From Thiotrichales bacterium (lineage in GTDB: Bacteria; Pseudomonadota; Gammaproteobacteria; CAZUMV01), in assembly GCA_012961935.1 (NCBI GenBank), contig DTYI01000087.1:1-33437 (forward strand): a stretch of DNA of 33,437 bases. The letters are read 5' to 3'. Within the stretch, counting starts at the first letter, position 1, and every line of letters begins with the position of its first letter. This document shows positions 9,134 through 18,886 of this stretch, piece by piece. The notes under the pieces are model-generated. The model saw only the letters and a list, made by a program, of their open reading frames with translations, was not told where the DNA came from and made no database searches. The translations under genes were made by a program, and so were the position numbers.

Positions 9134-10906
9134 TCACTGTCCAGCTTCTGCCGTAGCCTCTCTGACGCTGGCGGGTTCACGCAATGGTAAAGTGCATTCC
9201 GGGTTGCCGAGCTTGGCGGTTGCGTAATAAATTGCCTCTGTCACGCGGCGAAAGAAATTGACCTTGCCGTGATATTTGACGAAACCCGAATCCTCCAGCG
9301 GCCCAATGACCTGATCTTTCATTCCAGCCAGAAGCAACTGGATACCGGATAAACTCAAGTTGTCCGCAAGATTCCTCAGCACTTCTTCACCTGTTGCATC
9401 AATCGCATTAATACCCTTGCAATCAATAATCAGGAATTCAAGGTCGGGCCGGTCGGCGATTAATTCCAGGATCTCATCTTCGAGATAACCCGCGTTGGCA
9501 AAATACAAAGACATATCCATTCGAACGACAGCAACACCTGAGGACGTTGGCAGGTTATAAAGTTTCGCGTCGCGCAGCGTGCCATCCTCATGCATGGCCA
9601 GTTCCGAAATCCTGGGGCGCATCGTGCGAAAGACAAACAAGCCAAGCGAGAGAATCACACCCACTTCAATACCTTTTTCAAGGTGCGGCGCAAACAGCAA
9701 GGTCAGCAGAAAAGTGACCATGGCAACTATGCCATCATGCTTTTCTACCTGCCATGCATGCCAGATCGGTTTGAACTTTACCAGATTGACAACGGCCATA
9801 ATGATGACCGCACCCAGCGTGGCCTGAGGCAGGTGGTAAAGAAGTGGCGTTAAAAACAGAAGCGTGATACCCACGACGATACCGGTAACCACCGACGAAA
9901 ATCCTGTTATGGCGCCCGCCCCGAAGTTTACCGCAGAACGTGAAAACGAACCAGAAACCGGATAGCCATTGAAAAGGCTGGCCGTAATATTCGACAGGCC
10001 CTGTCCAACCAGTTCCTGATTCGGATCCAGCCGTTGTCGGGATTCCGCAGCCATGGCCTTGGCGATTGAAATAGCCTCCATAAAACCGATCAGGGCAATG
10101 ATGATAGCCGAGGTGAAAAGTTTTAATGCAATTTCAAAATCAAACGGTGGCAACGACATTTTCGGCAGACCTTCAGGGATCGCACCGACGACCGCACCGC
10201 CTTTAGCCTCATAACCGATGACCCAGGCAAGCACCGTGGTAAACACAACAGCTACCAGCACGTTAGGTACTTTGGGCATGAATTTTTTCATACCGATCAT
10301 GATTGCCAGCGCCAGCACCGCCATTCCCAACGTCAGAATGTGTGTGTGACTGGCAGCTGCTTCGACGACTCGCCAGACCGTTTCATAATGATGTTCTGCT
10401 TTTTCAACCGTCACGCCAAACAGCTTGCTGAGTTGCGAGGTGCCGATAATAATCGCGGCTGCGTTGGTAAAACCGATCACCACCGGGTGGGAGAGAAAGT
10501 CTACCAGCACGCCAAGACGGAACAGGCCTAATGATAATTGGAATATTCCAACCAGCATGGCCAGCAGCATCGCATAGGCCAGAAAACCTTCCGGGTTTGC
10601 CGTCGCCAGTGGCTCCAGAGTTGCAGCTGTCATCAGAGATACAACCGCAACCGGCCCTGTCGCCAGCTGCCGGGAAGAACCAAAAATAGCCGCAATCATG
10701 GGCGGCAGGAAGGAGGCATAAAGACCGTAGTAAGGCGGCAGGCCCGCCAATGATGCATAAGCCATCGACTGTGGGACCAGAACCAGAGCAACCGTAATGC
10801 CGGCAATGATATCTGCGCGCAGCACATCCTTGTTTTTAAGTTCACCTAGCCAGGCAAAATAAGGGATGAAAGCAATTTGCCAACCGCGCAATAGTTCTTT
10901 AAACAC
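9134..10906 (-). CDS. SulP family inorganic anion transporter with C-terminal STAS domain
   Basis: LRADIIAGITVALVLVPQSMAYASLAGLPPYYGLYASFLPP; NGYPVSGSFSRSAVN; C-terminal STAS (VAVVRMDMSLYFANAGYLEDEI...). Confidence 0.95.
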   Translation of the reverse strand: MFKELLRGWQIAFIPYFAWLGELKNKDVLRADIIAGITVALVLVPQSMAYASLAGLPPYYGLYASFLPPMIAAIFGSSRQLATGPVAVVSLMTAATLEPLATANPEGFLAYAMLLAMLVGIFQLSLGLFRLGVLVDFLSHPVVIGFTNAAAIIIGTSQLSKLFGVTVEKAEHHYETVWRVVEAAASHTHILTLGMAVLALAIMIGMKKFMPKVPNVLVAVVFTTVLAWVIGYEAKGGAVVGAIPEGLPKMSLPPFDFEIALKLFTSAIIIALIGFMEAISIAKAMAAESRQRLDPNQELVGQGLSNITASLFNGYPVSGSFSRSAVNFGAGAITGFSSVVTGIVVGITLLFLTPLLYHLPQATLGAVIIMAVVNLVKFKPIWHAWQVEKHDGIVAMVTFLLTLLFAPHLEKGIEVGVILSLGLFVFRTMRPRISELAMHEDGTLRDAKLYNLPTSSGVAVVRMDMSLYFANAGYLEDEILELIADRPDLEFLIIDCKGINAIDATGEEVLRNLADNLSLSGIQLLLAGMKDQVIGPLEDSGFVKYHGKVNFFRRVTEAIYYATAKLGNPECTLPLREPASVREATAEAGQ

Positions 10907-10971
10907 ACTCGTCTCCAGCTTAACATGACGTGGCTCACAGCATGCAGTTACAAGCGGTAGTAACCGCGCGA

Positions 10972-10994
10972 TACATGCATAGGAAACGCATGTA
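10972..10994. promoter_or_regulatory. Inverted repeat TACATGC-N9-GCATGTA upstream of sulP
   Basis: Perfect 7-bp arms in the sulP 5' region. Confidence 0.35.
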
Positions 10995-11041
10995 CAAGAT
11001 GACTAGCATTACTTATGATTCAAGTTTGGCTTTACTTAAAT

Positions 11042-11057
11042 ATAAGCGAAGCCTTAT
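11042..11057. promoter_or_regulatory. Inverted repeat ATAAG-N6-CTTAT upstream of sulP (LysR-type dyad candidate)
   Basis: ATAAGCGAAGCCTTAT; AT-rich dyad in the promoter region of a gene next to a CbbR-like regulator. Confidence 0.3.
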
Positions 11058-11110
11058 GGACGCGGGATAATAACAAACTTCTATCCCAAACTCACCTAAA
11101 ATCAACAATA

Positions 11111-12230
11111 GGGACAGTAAAAAATGAAAAAACTCTCAATCCCCTTAAGTAGAGTTTCCTCAAAAAGTCATGCGCCATAATCACCAGTGGCATAGTTAAT
11201 CGGTGGACGGTAACCCCAGGTAAACCATTTAGCACCCTTTTCACTGACTAAAACCCTGACTATTTCAAGTCGGCGTTGGATAATTCCAGACAAATGAAAA
11301 ACCCTGGCTAGGACCAACAGGTTCATTACAAAAAAGATGCTGTTGATCCAGGCATAGGAAGTACTCGCCGTTTTCGCCTTAACCTTGTTCAAGCCATAAG
11401 CATCCTTACCCTGACCAAACTTTCCTTCTATCGGGATATGCTGAGTGTAGTCTTCTTGGCGCTGTCGTTTTTCACGTTTGAGTTGTGTTTTGTTTCTTCG
11501 GTTTCTTTCTTTGGCCGTCCCAGTGGTTTGCCCGCATAGTGAATACCTTTCTCTTTCAGATAATGTCTATTTTCCCGTGACCCATAAAGTGGATCAGCTA
11601 AAACTTTCTCGGGATAATATCCATGTCGGTTTTTGTAGGCGTTAACTTGTGCTTTTAAATCCTGGCTTCATTGAAGGCATCCCAGCGTAATTCATCAACA
11701 CAGGCAATCTTGTCTGCCGTTAAACTGAAGCTGAGTTTAGCGCCAAACTCTACCGCCTTGTTCAGCTTGCCACGAATGATCGGGCGCACATGCGGTTGGC
11801 TGATACTGACGATTCGATCATCACAGCGCTGGCTTTTATTTTGATACATCATCTCTTGCTGCGCGAACAGTGTCTGTATGATCCAGTACTGCCGCAAGCG
11901 CTTGTGTGATAACGGTATATCCTTGCCCGCTAGACTATCGAGCATCTTCTCTATATGACTGAAGTTGCGCCGCAGGTATTGAAGCTGTTGCTTGTTTCCT
12001 TTTCGGTATAGTTTCTTTCCAGGCCTGCGTCGCTTGACGATGGCAAGATAAGCTTTCCTGGCTTTTTCGCGGTACGTTCGCGGCTTTTTCTTGAAGGGGG
12101 TGTGAGAGTGTAGCTCATCAATTGAACCTTGCCAGAAGATCAGAGTGCGGAAAAACCTGGTTTGGTGAGACAATGAGCTGGAGGTGAGCATATTTGGCCT
12201 CTTCGACCAGAAAAGATAGCTGTATTATAG
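11111..12230 (-). mobile_element. Degraded IS5-family-like insertion sequence remnant
   Basis: Contains the fragmented transposase; the left end GGGACAGTAAAAAATGAAAAA resembles the MITE end at 20364 (GGGCGCCTCTAAAAATGAAAAA on the minus strand). Boundaries approximate. Confidence 0.55.
11168..12191 (-). pseudogene. IS5-like DDE transposase, N-terminally truncated, at least two frameshifts
   Basis: KKPRTYREKARKAYLAIVKRRRPGKKLYRKGNKQQL..., RIVSISQPHVRPIIRGKLNKAVEFGAKLSFSL...WDAFNEAR continues in another frame as DLKAQVNAYKNRHGYYPEKVLADPLYGSRENRHYLKEKGIHYAGKPLGRPKKE and then QLKREKRQRQEDYTQHIPIEGKFGQGKDAYGLNKVKAKTASTSYAWI. Confidence 0.85.
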
Positions 12231-12340
12231 GGCGCCTCTACCGAAGTGTTACAAGCTATCAATAAAACTTCCCATTGCGCTGCTCCTGGCACCCATTTTT
12301 CAACGGACTCGAATGAACGGCGACTGCATTCAAATAATTT

Positions 12341-14041
12341 CTATCCGTACGCAAAGATATCCAGCAACAGATAAGCAACGAGAATAATCGAAATCCATAA
12401 CACCATGCTGCCCGTCGGCCAACTTTCAGAGAGATGATATTTGGCCATGGAGGATTGAGAAAATGAGCGACAAATACTGCGCATGGGGGCAATCGCCGCC
12501 GTCATCGCCGATTCTCTTGCAGTGCGAAAGAATATCAATCCTCGATGAATACTCGCGGGGAGGAATTTTCGATAGATCCACTCCGCATCCAGATTGGTTG
12601 AACGCAATTCCGGTGGATATATACCTCGTTTATTCAGCCAGACAAAAGCCAACGCGGAGAAGAAGAGTAACTGCAACTGGGTAAGCACATGGGTTGCATC
12701 GTATGGCCAGTAGTCTACTTCCCACGGCAGCAGTGAATACAGGTATTGTGGTTGCGCTCCAATAAATATGCAGAGTGTTGCGGCCAGCCCCATGGCAATT
12801 AACATATTAATGGGCGCTTCCCTGGGGCGGAGACCGGAATCATGCGCGAAGAATGCAAAGTAAGGGATCTTGATGCCTGCATGATGGAATACACCGGCTG
12901 ATGCAAACAACATGAACAGCCATAAATAACTGTAGTCTTCCTGCACCAGGGCAGCCATAACCATGGACTTACTGACGAAGCCGCTGAACAGTGGGAATGC
13001 AGAGATCGACAGGGCGCCGACAATACAGAGCGCCGTTGTTTTTGGCATGGACTTATAGAGCCCACCCAGGTTGGAACCATTAACATGACCGACGCGATGT
13101 AACACGACGCCCATGGTCATAAACAGCAATCCTTTAAAAATTACATCGCTAAAGGCATGTGCAACTGCGCCATTCAAGGCCAATGCAGTTCCAATGCCGA
13201 TGCCGGTCACCATAAATCCAACCTGGTTTATCAAGCTGTAGGCCAGCACCTTGCGCAGATCGTTTTCAATGACGGCATAGAAAATCGGAAAGCATGCCAT
13301 GGTGATGCCGATGTAGACCAATATCTCTTCACCGGCAAAACCTCGCGCCAATGCATAGACCGCAACCTTGGTTGTGAATGCCGACAAGAATACCGTGCCG
13401 GTTGCCGTTGCTTCGGGATAACCGTCGGTAAGCCAGCCGTGCAGAAAAGGGAATGCGCTTTTGATTCCAAATGCGATGAATATCAACCAGCCCGCCACAC
13501 TTCCCAAGCCAATATGCTCAAAGGCCAAAGAACCGGTAGCGTGAAAATGCACCAGTGCGCCGGCCAGTAGAAATACGCCCGACAATACCTGAAAGATAAG
13601 GTATCGCATACCCGTATGAATTGCCCGCTCCGTACCGCGCGCCCAGATAAAGACCACCGAGCTTATCGCCAGCAACTCCCAAAAAATAAACAGGGTAATT
13701 AAATCCCCGGCAAACACCGCGCCCAATGCACTGCCTGCATAGACTAATCCAGCGACCTGCTGTTTGGTGTCATTTACCTGTAAGGCGAAGATGGTCGCGA
13801 TAAAGCTGGCGAGGCAGAACAGGTAAGCAAAGAGTAAACTGAGCTTGTCCGTTCGCATGAAGGTCAATTCGAGATTGAGAATGGAGTAAGTTGAGAGAAT
13901 TCCCGCGTCAACATTCAAGCCTATATGCAAGGCCGCTACGATGGGGGTTGCCAATAGAATGATTTTACGTACCATACCCCGACTTGCCGGCACTAAAAAG
14001 GCGGCAATAAAATAGAGTACGAATGGTGGCAACTCACTCAT
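12341..14041 (-). CDS. Mrp/complex-I-type antiporter subunit D-like protein (third copy)
   Basis: 566 aa; proton-conducting transporter core (FGIKSAFPFLHGWLTDGYPEATATGTVFLSAFTTKVAVYALAR; AYSLINQVGFMVTGIG). Confidence 0.85.
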   Translation of the reverse strand: MSELPPFVLYFIAAFLVPASRGMVRKIILLATPIVAALHIGLNVDAGILSTYSILNLELTFMRTDKLSLLFAYLFCLASFIATIFALQVNDTKQQVAGLVYAGSALGAVFAGDLITLFIFWELLAISSVVFIWARGTERAIHTGMRYLIFQVLSGVFLLAGALVHFHATGSLAFEHIGLGSVAGWLIFIAFGIKSAFPFLHGWLTDGYPEATATGTVFLSAFTTKVAVYALARGFAGEEILVYIGITMACFPIFYAVIENDLRKVLAYSLINQVGFMVTGIGIGTALALNGAVAHAFSDVIFKGLLFMTMGVVLHRVGHVNGSNLGGLYKSMPKTTALCIVGALSISAFPLFSGFVSKSMVMAALVQEDYSYLWLFMLFASAGVFHHAGIKIPYFAFFAHDSGLRPREAPINMLIAMGLAATLCIFIGAQPQYLYSLLPWEVDYWPYDATHVLTQLQLLFFSALAFVWLNKRGIYPPELRSTNLDAEWIYRKFLPASIHRGLIFFRTARESAMTAAIAPMRSICRSFSQSSMAKYHLSESWPTGSMVLWISIILVAYLLLDIFAYG

Positions 14042-14288
14042 CGTAATAATTTTCCTTGCGCATAACCACTTTGCGCATCATTTTTGCGAGAACAACCAAT
14101 ACAACACAAGCCACAAAACCGTACATGGCATAGAACGCCGGTATTTTTTCCCATCCCATCGTCGTATGGCGATGGAAGATAAAATCGGCGATGACCAGAA
14201 TGATGCAGATTACATAAAACCCTTTTAACAGGCGCTCTACATTTCTCGGGTTATCGAATATGTGGGTGCTTTTAGACTTCTCAGACAT
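14034..14288 (-). CDS. Small two-TM protein embedded in the mrp operon
   Basis: 84 aa with two hydrophobic helices; stop overlaps the downstream D-like gene start; one nt from the upstream gene stop. Confidence 0.75.
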   Translation of the reverse strand: MSEKSKSTHIFDNPRNVERLLKGFYVICIILVIADFIFHRHTTMGWEKIPAFYAMYGFVACVVLVVLAKMMRKVVMRKENYYDE

Positions 14289-14289
14289 C

Positions 14290-15756
14290 TCAAGGCCCTC
14301 CGGCTGCTAAAGTTGCCAGTTGATAAAATGGATCTGGGTAAAAAAATAACAGGACGCAGGTAGTCGATGTGATGATCATCGCCAATAAAATTGTTTTTGG
14401 TGCCTCTTTGATCTCGGTGTAGTGTTCACCGCCGTCAGGCTTGCCGAAGAATGCGCGTATCGGGATGGGCAGCAGATAGGCAATATTTAATAACGAGCTG
14501 AACATCAATACGCCAAGCAATAGCAACTGACCCGTTTCGACGATGCCCAAACCGAGATACCATTTACTCCACATCCCACCAAAGGGAGGTAAGCCGATAA
14601 TGCTTAAGGTGCCAATGAGAAACGCAGCAAAGGTGATCGGCATGGCTCGGCCCAGCCCGTTCAGCTCGCTGATCAATTTTTTATGGGTCACAACAAGGAT
14701 TGCACCAGCGGCAAAGAACAGGGTTATTTTTGCAAACGCATGCATGGCGATATGCATGGAAGCGCCAATAAGGCCTGACTTGCTTGCCAGCATGGCACCC
14801 AGTGCAATGTAACTTAACTGGCTTACAGTAGAATAGGCCAAACGTGCCTTGAGGTTATCTTTGCTCATGGCGATCAGGGATGCAAACAAGATAGTCGCCG
14901 CTGCTACCCAGATCAGGCCGCCGGTGACATCGTTGCTCAGAATAAAATCACTGCCGAATATATAGATCGTCACTTTGAGCAGGGTAAATACACCCGCCTT
15001 AACAACGGCTACGGCATGTAGCAAGGCACTCACAGGAGTTGGCGCAACCATTGCTGCGGGCAACCAGCGGTGAAACGGCATTAGCGCCGCCTTGCCAATT
15101 CCAAAAAGAAACAACGCATAAAGCAGACCAGCCCAGGCGGGATCCAGTTTACCTGCCAGAACCCCGCCGCTCTGAAAGGTGACGGTGCCCGCTATAAACC
15201 AGGTAATGAGAATGCCCAGCAAAAAAAGACCAATGGAGGTGCCTAATAATATCCCAAGATATATTCTCCCGCCTTTTTTTGCTTCGGCTGTCCCGGTATG
15301 AGTGACCAGTGGATAGGTCGACAGTGTTAACAGCTCGTAAAAAAGAAATAGCGTGAACAAGTTATCGGAGAATGCAACACCCAGGGCGCAGGAGATGGCA
15401 ACCGCAAATGCGGCGAAGAATCGGGTTTGATTCTTTTCCTTATGGCTGCGCATGTATCCAATCGCATAGATCGATGTAACGATCCATAACAGACCGGCCA
15501 CCAGCGCAAATATCATTCCTAGGGCTTCAACCCTGAATGCAATAGTGATGCCCGGCAAGGGTTCAGCAAGGGTAAGGGGAAATGCCTCACCATTCAGAAA
15601 TCGATTTGCGATGATCACGACTAATATCGCAACCAGCGAGGCGGTAACCAGCGTCACCCCTTCGCGTATATCGGGATTGCGTCGCGCGGCAATAATCGCG
15701 ACGGCGCCCAGTAGGGGTAATAGCAGGGTTATGAGAAGTAGTGCTGCCGAGCTCAC
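14290..15756 (-). CDS. Mrp/complex-I-type antiporter subunit D-like protein (second copy)
   Basis: 488 aa; FGIGKAALMPFHRWLPAAMVAPTPVSALLHAVAVVKAGVF; ARLAYSTVSQLSYIALG. Confidence 0.88.
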   Translation of the reverse strand: MSSAALLLITLLLPLLGAVAIIAARRNPDIREGVTLVTASLVAILVVIIANRFLNGEAFPLTLAEPLPGITIAFRVEALGMIFALVAGLLWIVTSIYAIGYMRSHKEKNQTRFFAAFAVAISCALGVAFSDNLFTLFLFYELLTLSTYPLVTHTGTAEAKKGGRIYLGILLGTSIGLFLLGILITWFIAGTVTFQSGGVLAGKLDPAWAGLLYALFLFGIGKAALMPFHRWLPAAMVAPTPVSALLHAVAVVKAGVFTLLKVTIYIFGSDFILSNDVTGGLIWVAAATILFASLIAMSKDNLKARLAYSTVSQLSYIALGAMLASKSGLIGASMHIAMHAFAKITLFFAAGAILVVTHKKLISELNGLGRAMPITFAAFLIGTLSIIGLPPFGGMWSKWYLGLGIVETGQLLLLGVLMFSSLLNIAYLLPIPIRAFFGKPDGGEHYTEIKEAPKTILLAMIITSTTCVLLFFYPDPFYQLATLAAGGP

Positions 15757-17228
15757 TTAGCCGCTACTCCCAATACTTGTGCGGCATGCTCCGCAACCCC
15801 CACGGTCAGTTCGGTGTCCAGGCCAAAATAGATATTCGCAAAAACCAGCACCCAGGTAGGGGCCAGCAAGAGTATTGGCGCTTCTTTCACCGCAAGGTTT
15901 GTTTCCGCTGCCGGTTTAAAATAGAGTGCTTCAATGACTCTTCCCATATAAATCACGGCGAGCAGTGAGCCGATTAGAATGACCGCAACCAATATCCAGG
16001 CATCCTGTTCCAGCGCCGCCAATACTAGATACCATTTACTGATAAACCCGGCTGTACCCGGCACACCGATCAAACTTAAACCACCAGTGACAATGGCGCC
16101 AAAGGTCCAGGGCATCTGTCGACCCAGGCCCTGGATGTTATCCATTCGACAGTCGCCGATACGGTAAATAATCGCACCGACCGCCATAAACAGCGCGCCT
16201 TTCATCAAAGCGTGATTAAACAGATGAATAATCGTGGCCGTTACGCCCATGGCGGAAGCGAAGCCGATCCCCAGCGCCATATAGCCGATTTGCGCCACAC
16301 TGGAATAGGCCAGTAATCGTTTGACATCCACTTGGTAGATGGCGTAAACCGATGCGATGATGATTCCGGCCATACCCGATAATATAAACAGATCACCCGT
16401 GGGAATGGTCGATATAAAACCGTTGGGAAAAACGGTGAACAAAACGCGCAGCATCACATACAACGCCACCTTGGTTGCCGTAGCGGCAAGAAATACGGTA
16501 ATCACCGTTGGCGCGTAGGTGTAGGCGTTGGGTAGCCAGAGATGTAGTGGAAACAACGCCAACTTAAGCGCGAAACCGATCATGATAAAGGCGAAACCGG
16601 TGTGTACCGTATTGAGACCAGAAACCTCCGGCAGTCGTTCCGCCAGATCCATCATGTTTAAGGTGCCGGTTTGTGAGTAGATCAAACCCACGCCGATCAA
16701 AAAGAATGTCGCGCCTAGCGTTCCCATAATCAGGTATTGATAGGCCGAAGTCAGTGCCTGGCGTTTTTGCCCCAGACTGATCAGGGCATAGGATGAAAGC
16801 GACGAAATTTCAAGAAAAACGAACAGATTAAAAATATCCCCGGTTTGCGTAATACCCAACAAGCCGGTGAAACAAAGCAAAAAAGCGCTATAGAAATGCG
16901 GGATCTGATGTTCAGGGATTTCTTTTTCCGCGCTCAACAAGGCATAGGGCACGGTAATGGCGGCGATGCCGGAAACAATCAGTGCCACAAAGGCGTTTAC
17001 CGCATCGATACGATACTCAATACCCCAGGGTGGCGCCCATCCCCCCAGTTCGTAACTGATGACGCCATCGTGAACAACCGCCCATAACTGCATGCCGGCG
17101 AGTATGAAGCAGATAGAAGTAACCGTGAGCGCGGTAGCCCATGGCAGTCGACCCCGCGGCAAGATGGCTGCAACAGGGGCCGCGATAAGAGGAATGACAA
17201 CAAGCAGAAGACTTAAATGATCCGGCAT
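15753..17228 (-). CDS. mrpD: Na+/H+ antiporter subunit D (MrpD/MnhD-like)
   Basis: 491 aa; GFALKLALFPLHLWLPNAYTYAPTVITVFLAATATKVALYVMLR; RLLAYSSVAQIGYMALGIG. Confidence 0.9.
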   Translation of the reverse strand: MPDHLSLLLVVIPLIAAPVAAILPRGRLPWATALTVTSICFILAGMQLWAVVHDGVISYELGGWAPPWGIEYRIDAVNAFVALIVSGIAAITVPYALLSAEKEIPEHQIPHFYSAFLLCFTGLLGITQTGDIFNLFVFLEISSLSSYALISLGQKRQALTSAYQYLIMGTLGATFFLIGVGLIYSQTGTLNMMDLAERLPEVSGLNTVHTGFAFIMIGFALKLALFPLHLWLPNAYTYAPTVITVFLAATATKVALYVMLRVLFTVFPNGFISTIPTGDLFILSGMAGIIIASVYAIYQVDVKRLLAYSSVAQIGYMALGIGFASAMGVTATIIHLFNHALMKGALFMAVGAIIYRIGDCRMDNIQGLGRQMPWTFGAIVTGGLSLIGVPGTAGFISKWYLVLAALEQDAWILVAVILIGSLLAVIYMGRVIEALYFKPAAETNLAVKEAPILLLAPTWVLVFANIYFGLDTELTVGVAEHAAQVLGVAAK

Positions 17229-17584
17229 TACAAAGAATGATCCTGTGCGTGTATTTCATCTTCCTCAATGGTGCCGTAGGCCTCTTTAATCCGGACAACA
17301 AGCGCCAGCCCAAGCGCAGTTGTGGCGACGCCGACAACAATCGCTGTAAGGATCAATACATGGGGTAAGGGATTGGAGTAGAGCTCAATACCTTCAGTAA
17401 TGATGGGGGCCGCCCCCCCCTTCACCGTGCTCACGCTGATGTAGAGCAAAAAGACTGAAACCTGAAAAATATTCAGGCCGATAATCTTCTTGACAAGATT
17501 GCCTCGGCTAATGACGGTGTAAAAACCAACCATCATCAGAAAAATAGCAATCCAGTAATTATAGTGGCCGATAAAAAAGTCCAC
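17228..17584 (-). CDS. mrpC: Na+/H+ antiporter subunit C (MrpC/MnhC, NuoK-like)
   Basis: GFYTVISRGNLVKKIIGLNIFQVSVFLLYIS...NPLPHVLILTAIVVGVATTALGLALVVRI. Confidence 0.92.
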   Translation of the reverse strand: MDFFIGHYNYWIAIFLMMVGFYTVISRGNLVKKIIGLNIFQVSVFLLYISVSTVKGGAAPIITEGIELYSNPLPHVLILTAIVVGVATTALGLALVVRIKEAYGTIEEDEIHAQDHSL

Positions 17585-18003
17585 TAGGGTCTGCCCCTGC
17601 CTGCAAAGGCAAAAAAGATAATCAACATGACAGAAAAAACGGTAATACCAACACCAAGCTCCACTAACAGGATTCCGAGGTGCTGCCCGGCGATTTGAGT
17701 GTCGGCCAGTACGGAGTAGTCGAGATAATTCCCTCCGGGAAAAAGCGTGACAACCCCGACACCTGCATAGATGAGTACCCCAAGGCTGGCGAGAAGTCGC
17801 AAGATAGTTGGCGGCATTACCTGCTCAGCGACATCAAGTCCAAACACCAGGGCATAGAGTATGATGGCGGAACTCATGATGACACCCGCCTGAAATCCGC
17901 CGCCAGGGCCAAAATCACCATGGAACTGTACATAGAGTGCAAATACAATAATCAATGGAATCAGGGTTTTTGAGACAACGTGAAGGATAAGGTTATGCGT
18001 CAT
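17584..18003 (-). CDS. mrpB: Na+/H+ antiporter subunit B (MnhB domain)
   Basis: LIPLIIVFALYVQFHGDFGPGGGFQAGVIMSSAIILYALVFG...QHLGILLVELGVGITVFSVML. Confidence 0.92.
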   Translation of the reverse strand: MTHNLILHVVSKTLIPLIIVFALYVQFHGDFGPGGGFQAGVIMSSAIILYALVFGLDVAEQVMPPTILRLLASLGVLIYAGVGVVTLFPGGNYLDYSVLADTQIAGQHLGILLVELGVGITVFSVMLIIFFAFAGRGRP

Positions 18004-18569
18004 TTTCTTTTTTTTTCATTTTTCCTGGTATTTGACTTCTGTCGTTTTCCGCCGATCAACAGCAATACCGCAATTCCCGCGGTAAACACAACGACAACCT
18101 CCCCCAAGGTGTCGAATCCTCGATAGCTTGCCAACACCGCCGTAACGACATTGGGTACCCCTGTTTCCGCGATAGATCGCTCTAAGTAGTAGGGCGCTAC
18201 ATACATTTGAGCAGGCGCTTCAGGATCACCGAATGCGGGTATATCGAGGGTGCCGTAAACCAATGCGGCGCCAGTCACAATAACGACCGCTAACGGCAAC
18301 CAGGATCGATGGCTTCTGGATTGCTTTTCATTTTGATCTTTGGTCAGCGCAATCGTTGCCAGCATCAGCACCGTCGAGATGCCTGCGCCAACAGCCGCCT
18401 CGGTAAAGGCCACATCAACAGCATCCATTACGACAAACATGGCGGCGGACAGAAAACTGAATATTCCAAACAGCATAACAATGGCAAAAAGATTTGTCAT
18501 GCGGACAATGGCCACTGCCGTAATCGCGAGAAATGCCAGCAGGGTTACATCGATAAAAACGTCAATCAA
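18000..18569 (-). CDS. MrpA C-terminal-like protein (MbhD/DUF4040 plus MbhE-like)
   Basis: VRMTNLFAIVMLFGIFSFLSAAMFVVMDAVDVAFTEAAVGAGISTVLMLATIALT then NVVTAVLASYRGFDTLGEVVVVFTAGIAVLLLIG. Confidence 0.88.
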   Translation of the reverse strand: MIDVFIDVTLLAFLAITAVAIVRMTNLFAIVMLFGIFSFLSAAMFVVMDAVDVAFTEAAVGAGISTVLMLATIALTKDQNEKQSRSHRSWLPLAVVIVTGAALVYGTLDIPAFGDPEAPAQMYVAPYYLERSIAETGVPNVVTAVLASYRGFDTLGEVVVVFTAGIAVLLLIGGKRQKSNTRKNEKKRK

Positions 18570-18886
18570 GACCTTTCCTCGCCGTCGGTGCCATCCAGTT
18601 TTGGTTTAAGGCCGCCGTGCATCGCTGCATTCGCCAATACATGTGAAGCAGTTGGACTGGTAATAAAGAGAAACAGAAAAATCAGCGCCAGTTTAAAAGC
18701 AGCAAGACTCATCTCAGCCTGCAAGCCTAAACCAAGCAGAATTAACATGGCGCATAATGTGTCGGTTATCCCAGTGGCGTGCTGGCGGCTGTAAAAATCC
18801 GGGAATCGATGCATACCGACAGCGCCGACAACACCCACCAACCCACCGCTGACAAGCAGGATCCAGCTTAGAATATCAATAATCAT
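18566..18886 (-). CDS. mrpG: Na+/H+ antiporter subunit G (MrpG)
   Basis: GVVGAVGMHRFPDFYSRQHATGITDTLCAMLILLGLGLQ...LFLFITSPTASHVLANAA. Confidence 0.93.
   Translation of the reverse strand: MIIDILSWILLVSGGLVGVVGAVGMHRFPDFYSRQHATGITDTLCAMLILLGLGLQAEMSLAAFKLALIFLFLFITSPTASHVLANAAMHGGLKPKLDGTDGEERS

Noticed and set aside
13157-13570. 137-aa plus-strand ORF
   Set aside because: Antisense to the D-like antiporter gene; composition is a shadow of the coding strand.
12341-17228. DabA/DabB (DAB) inorganic carbon pump, because D-like NuoL-family proteins lie near CbbR
   Set aside because: No DabA (DUF2309) gene is present; the presence of E, F, G, B and C subunits identifies an Mrp-type system instead.
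18309-18794. 161-aa plus-strand ORF
   Set aside because: Antisense across two overlapping mrp genes; no domain features.
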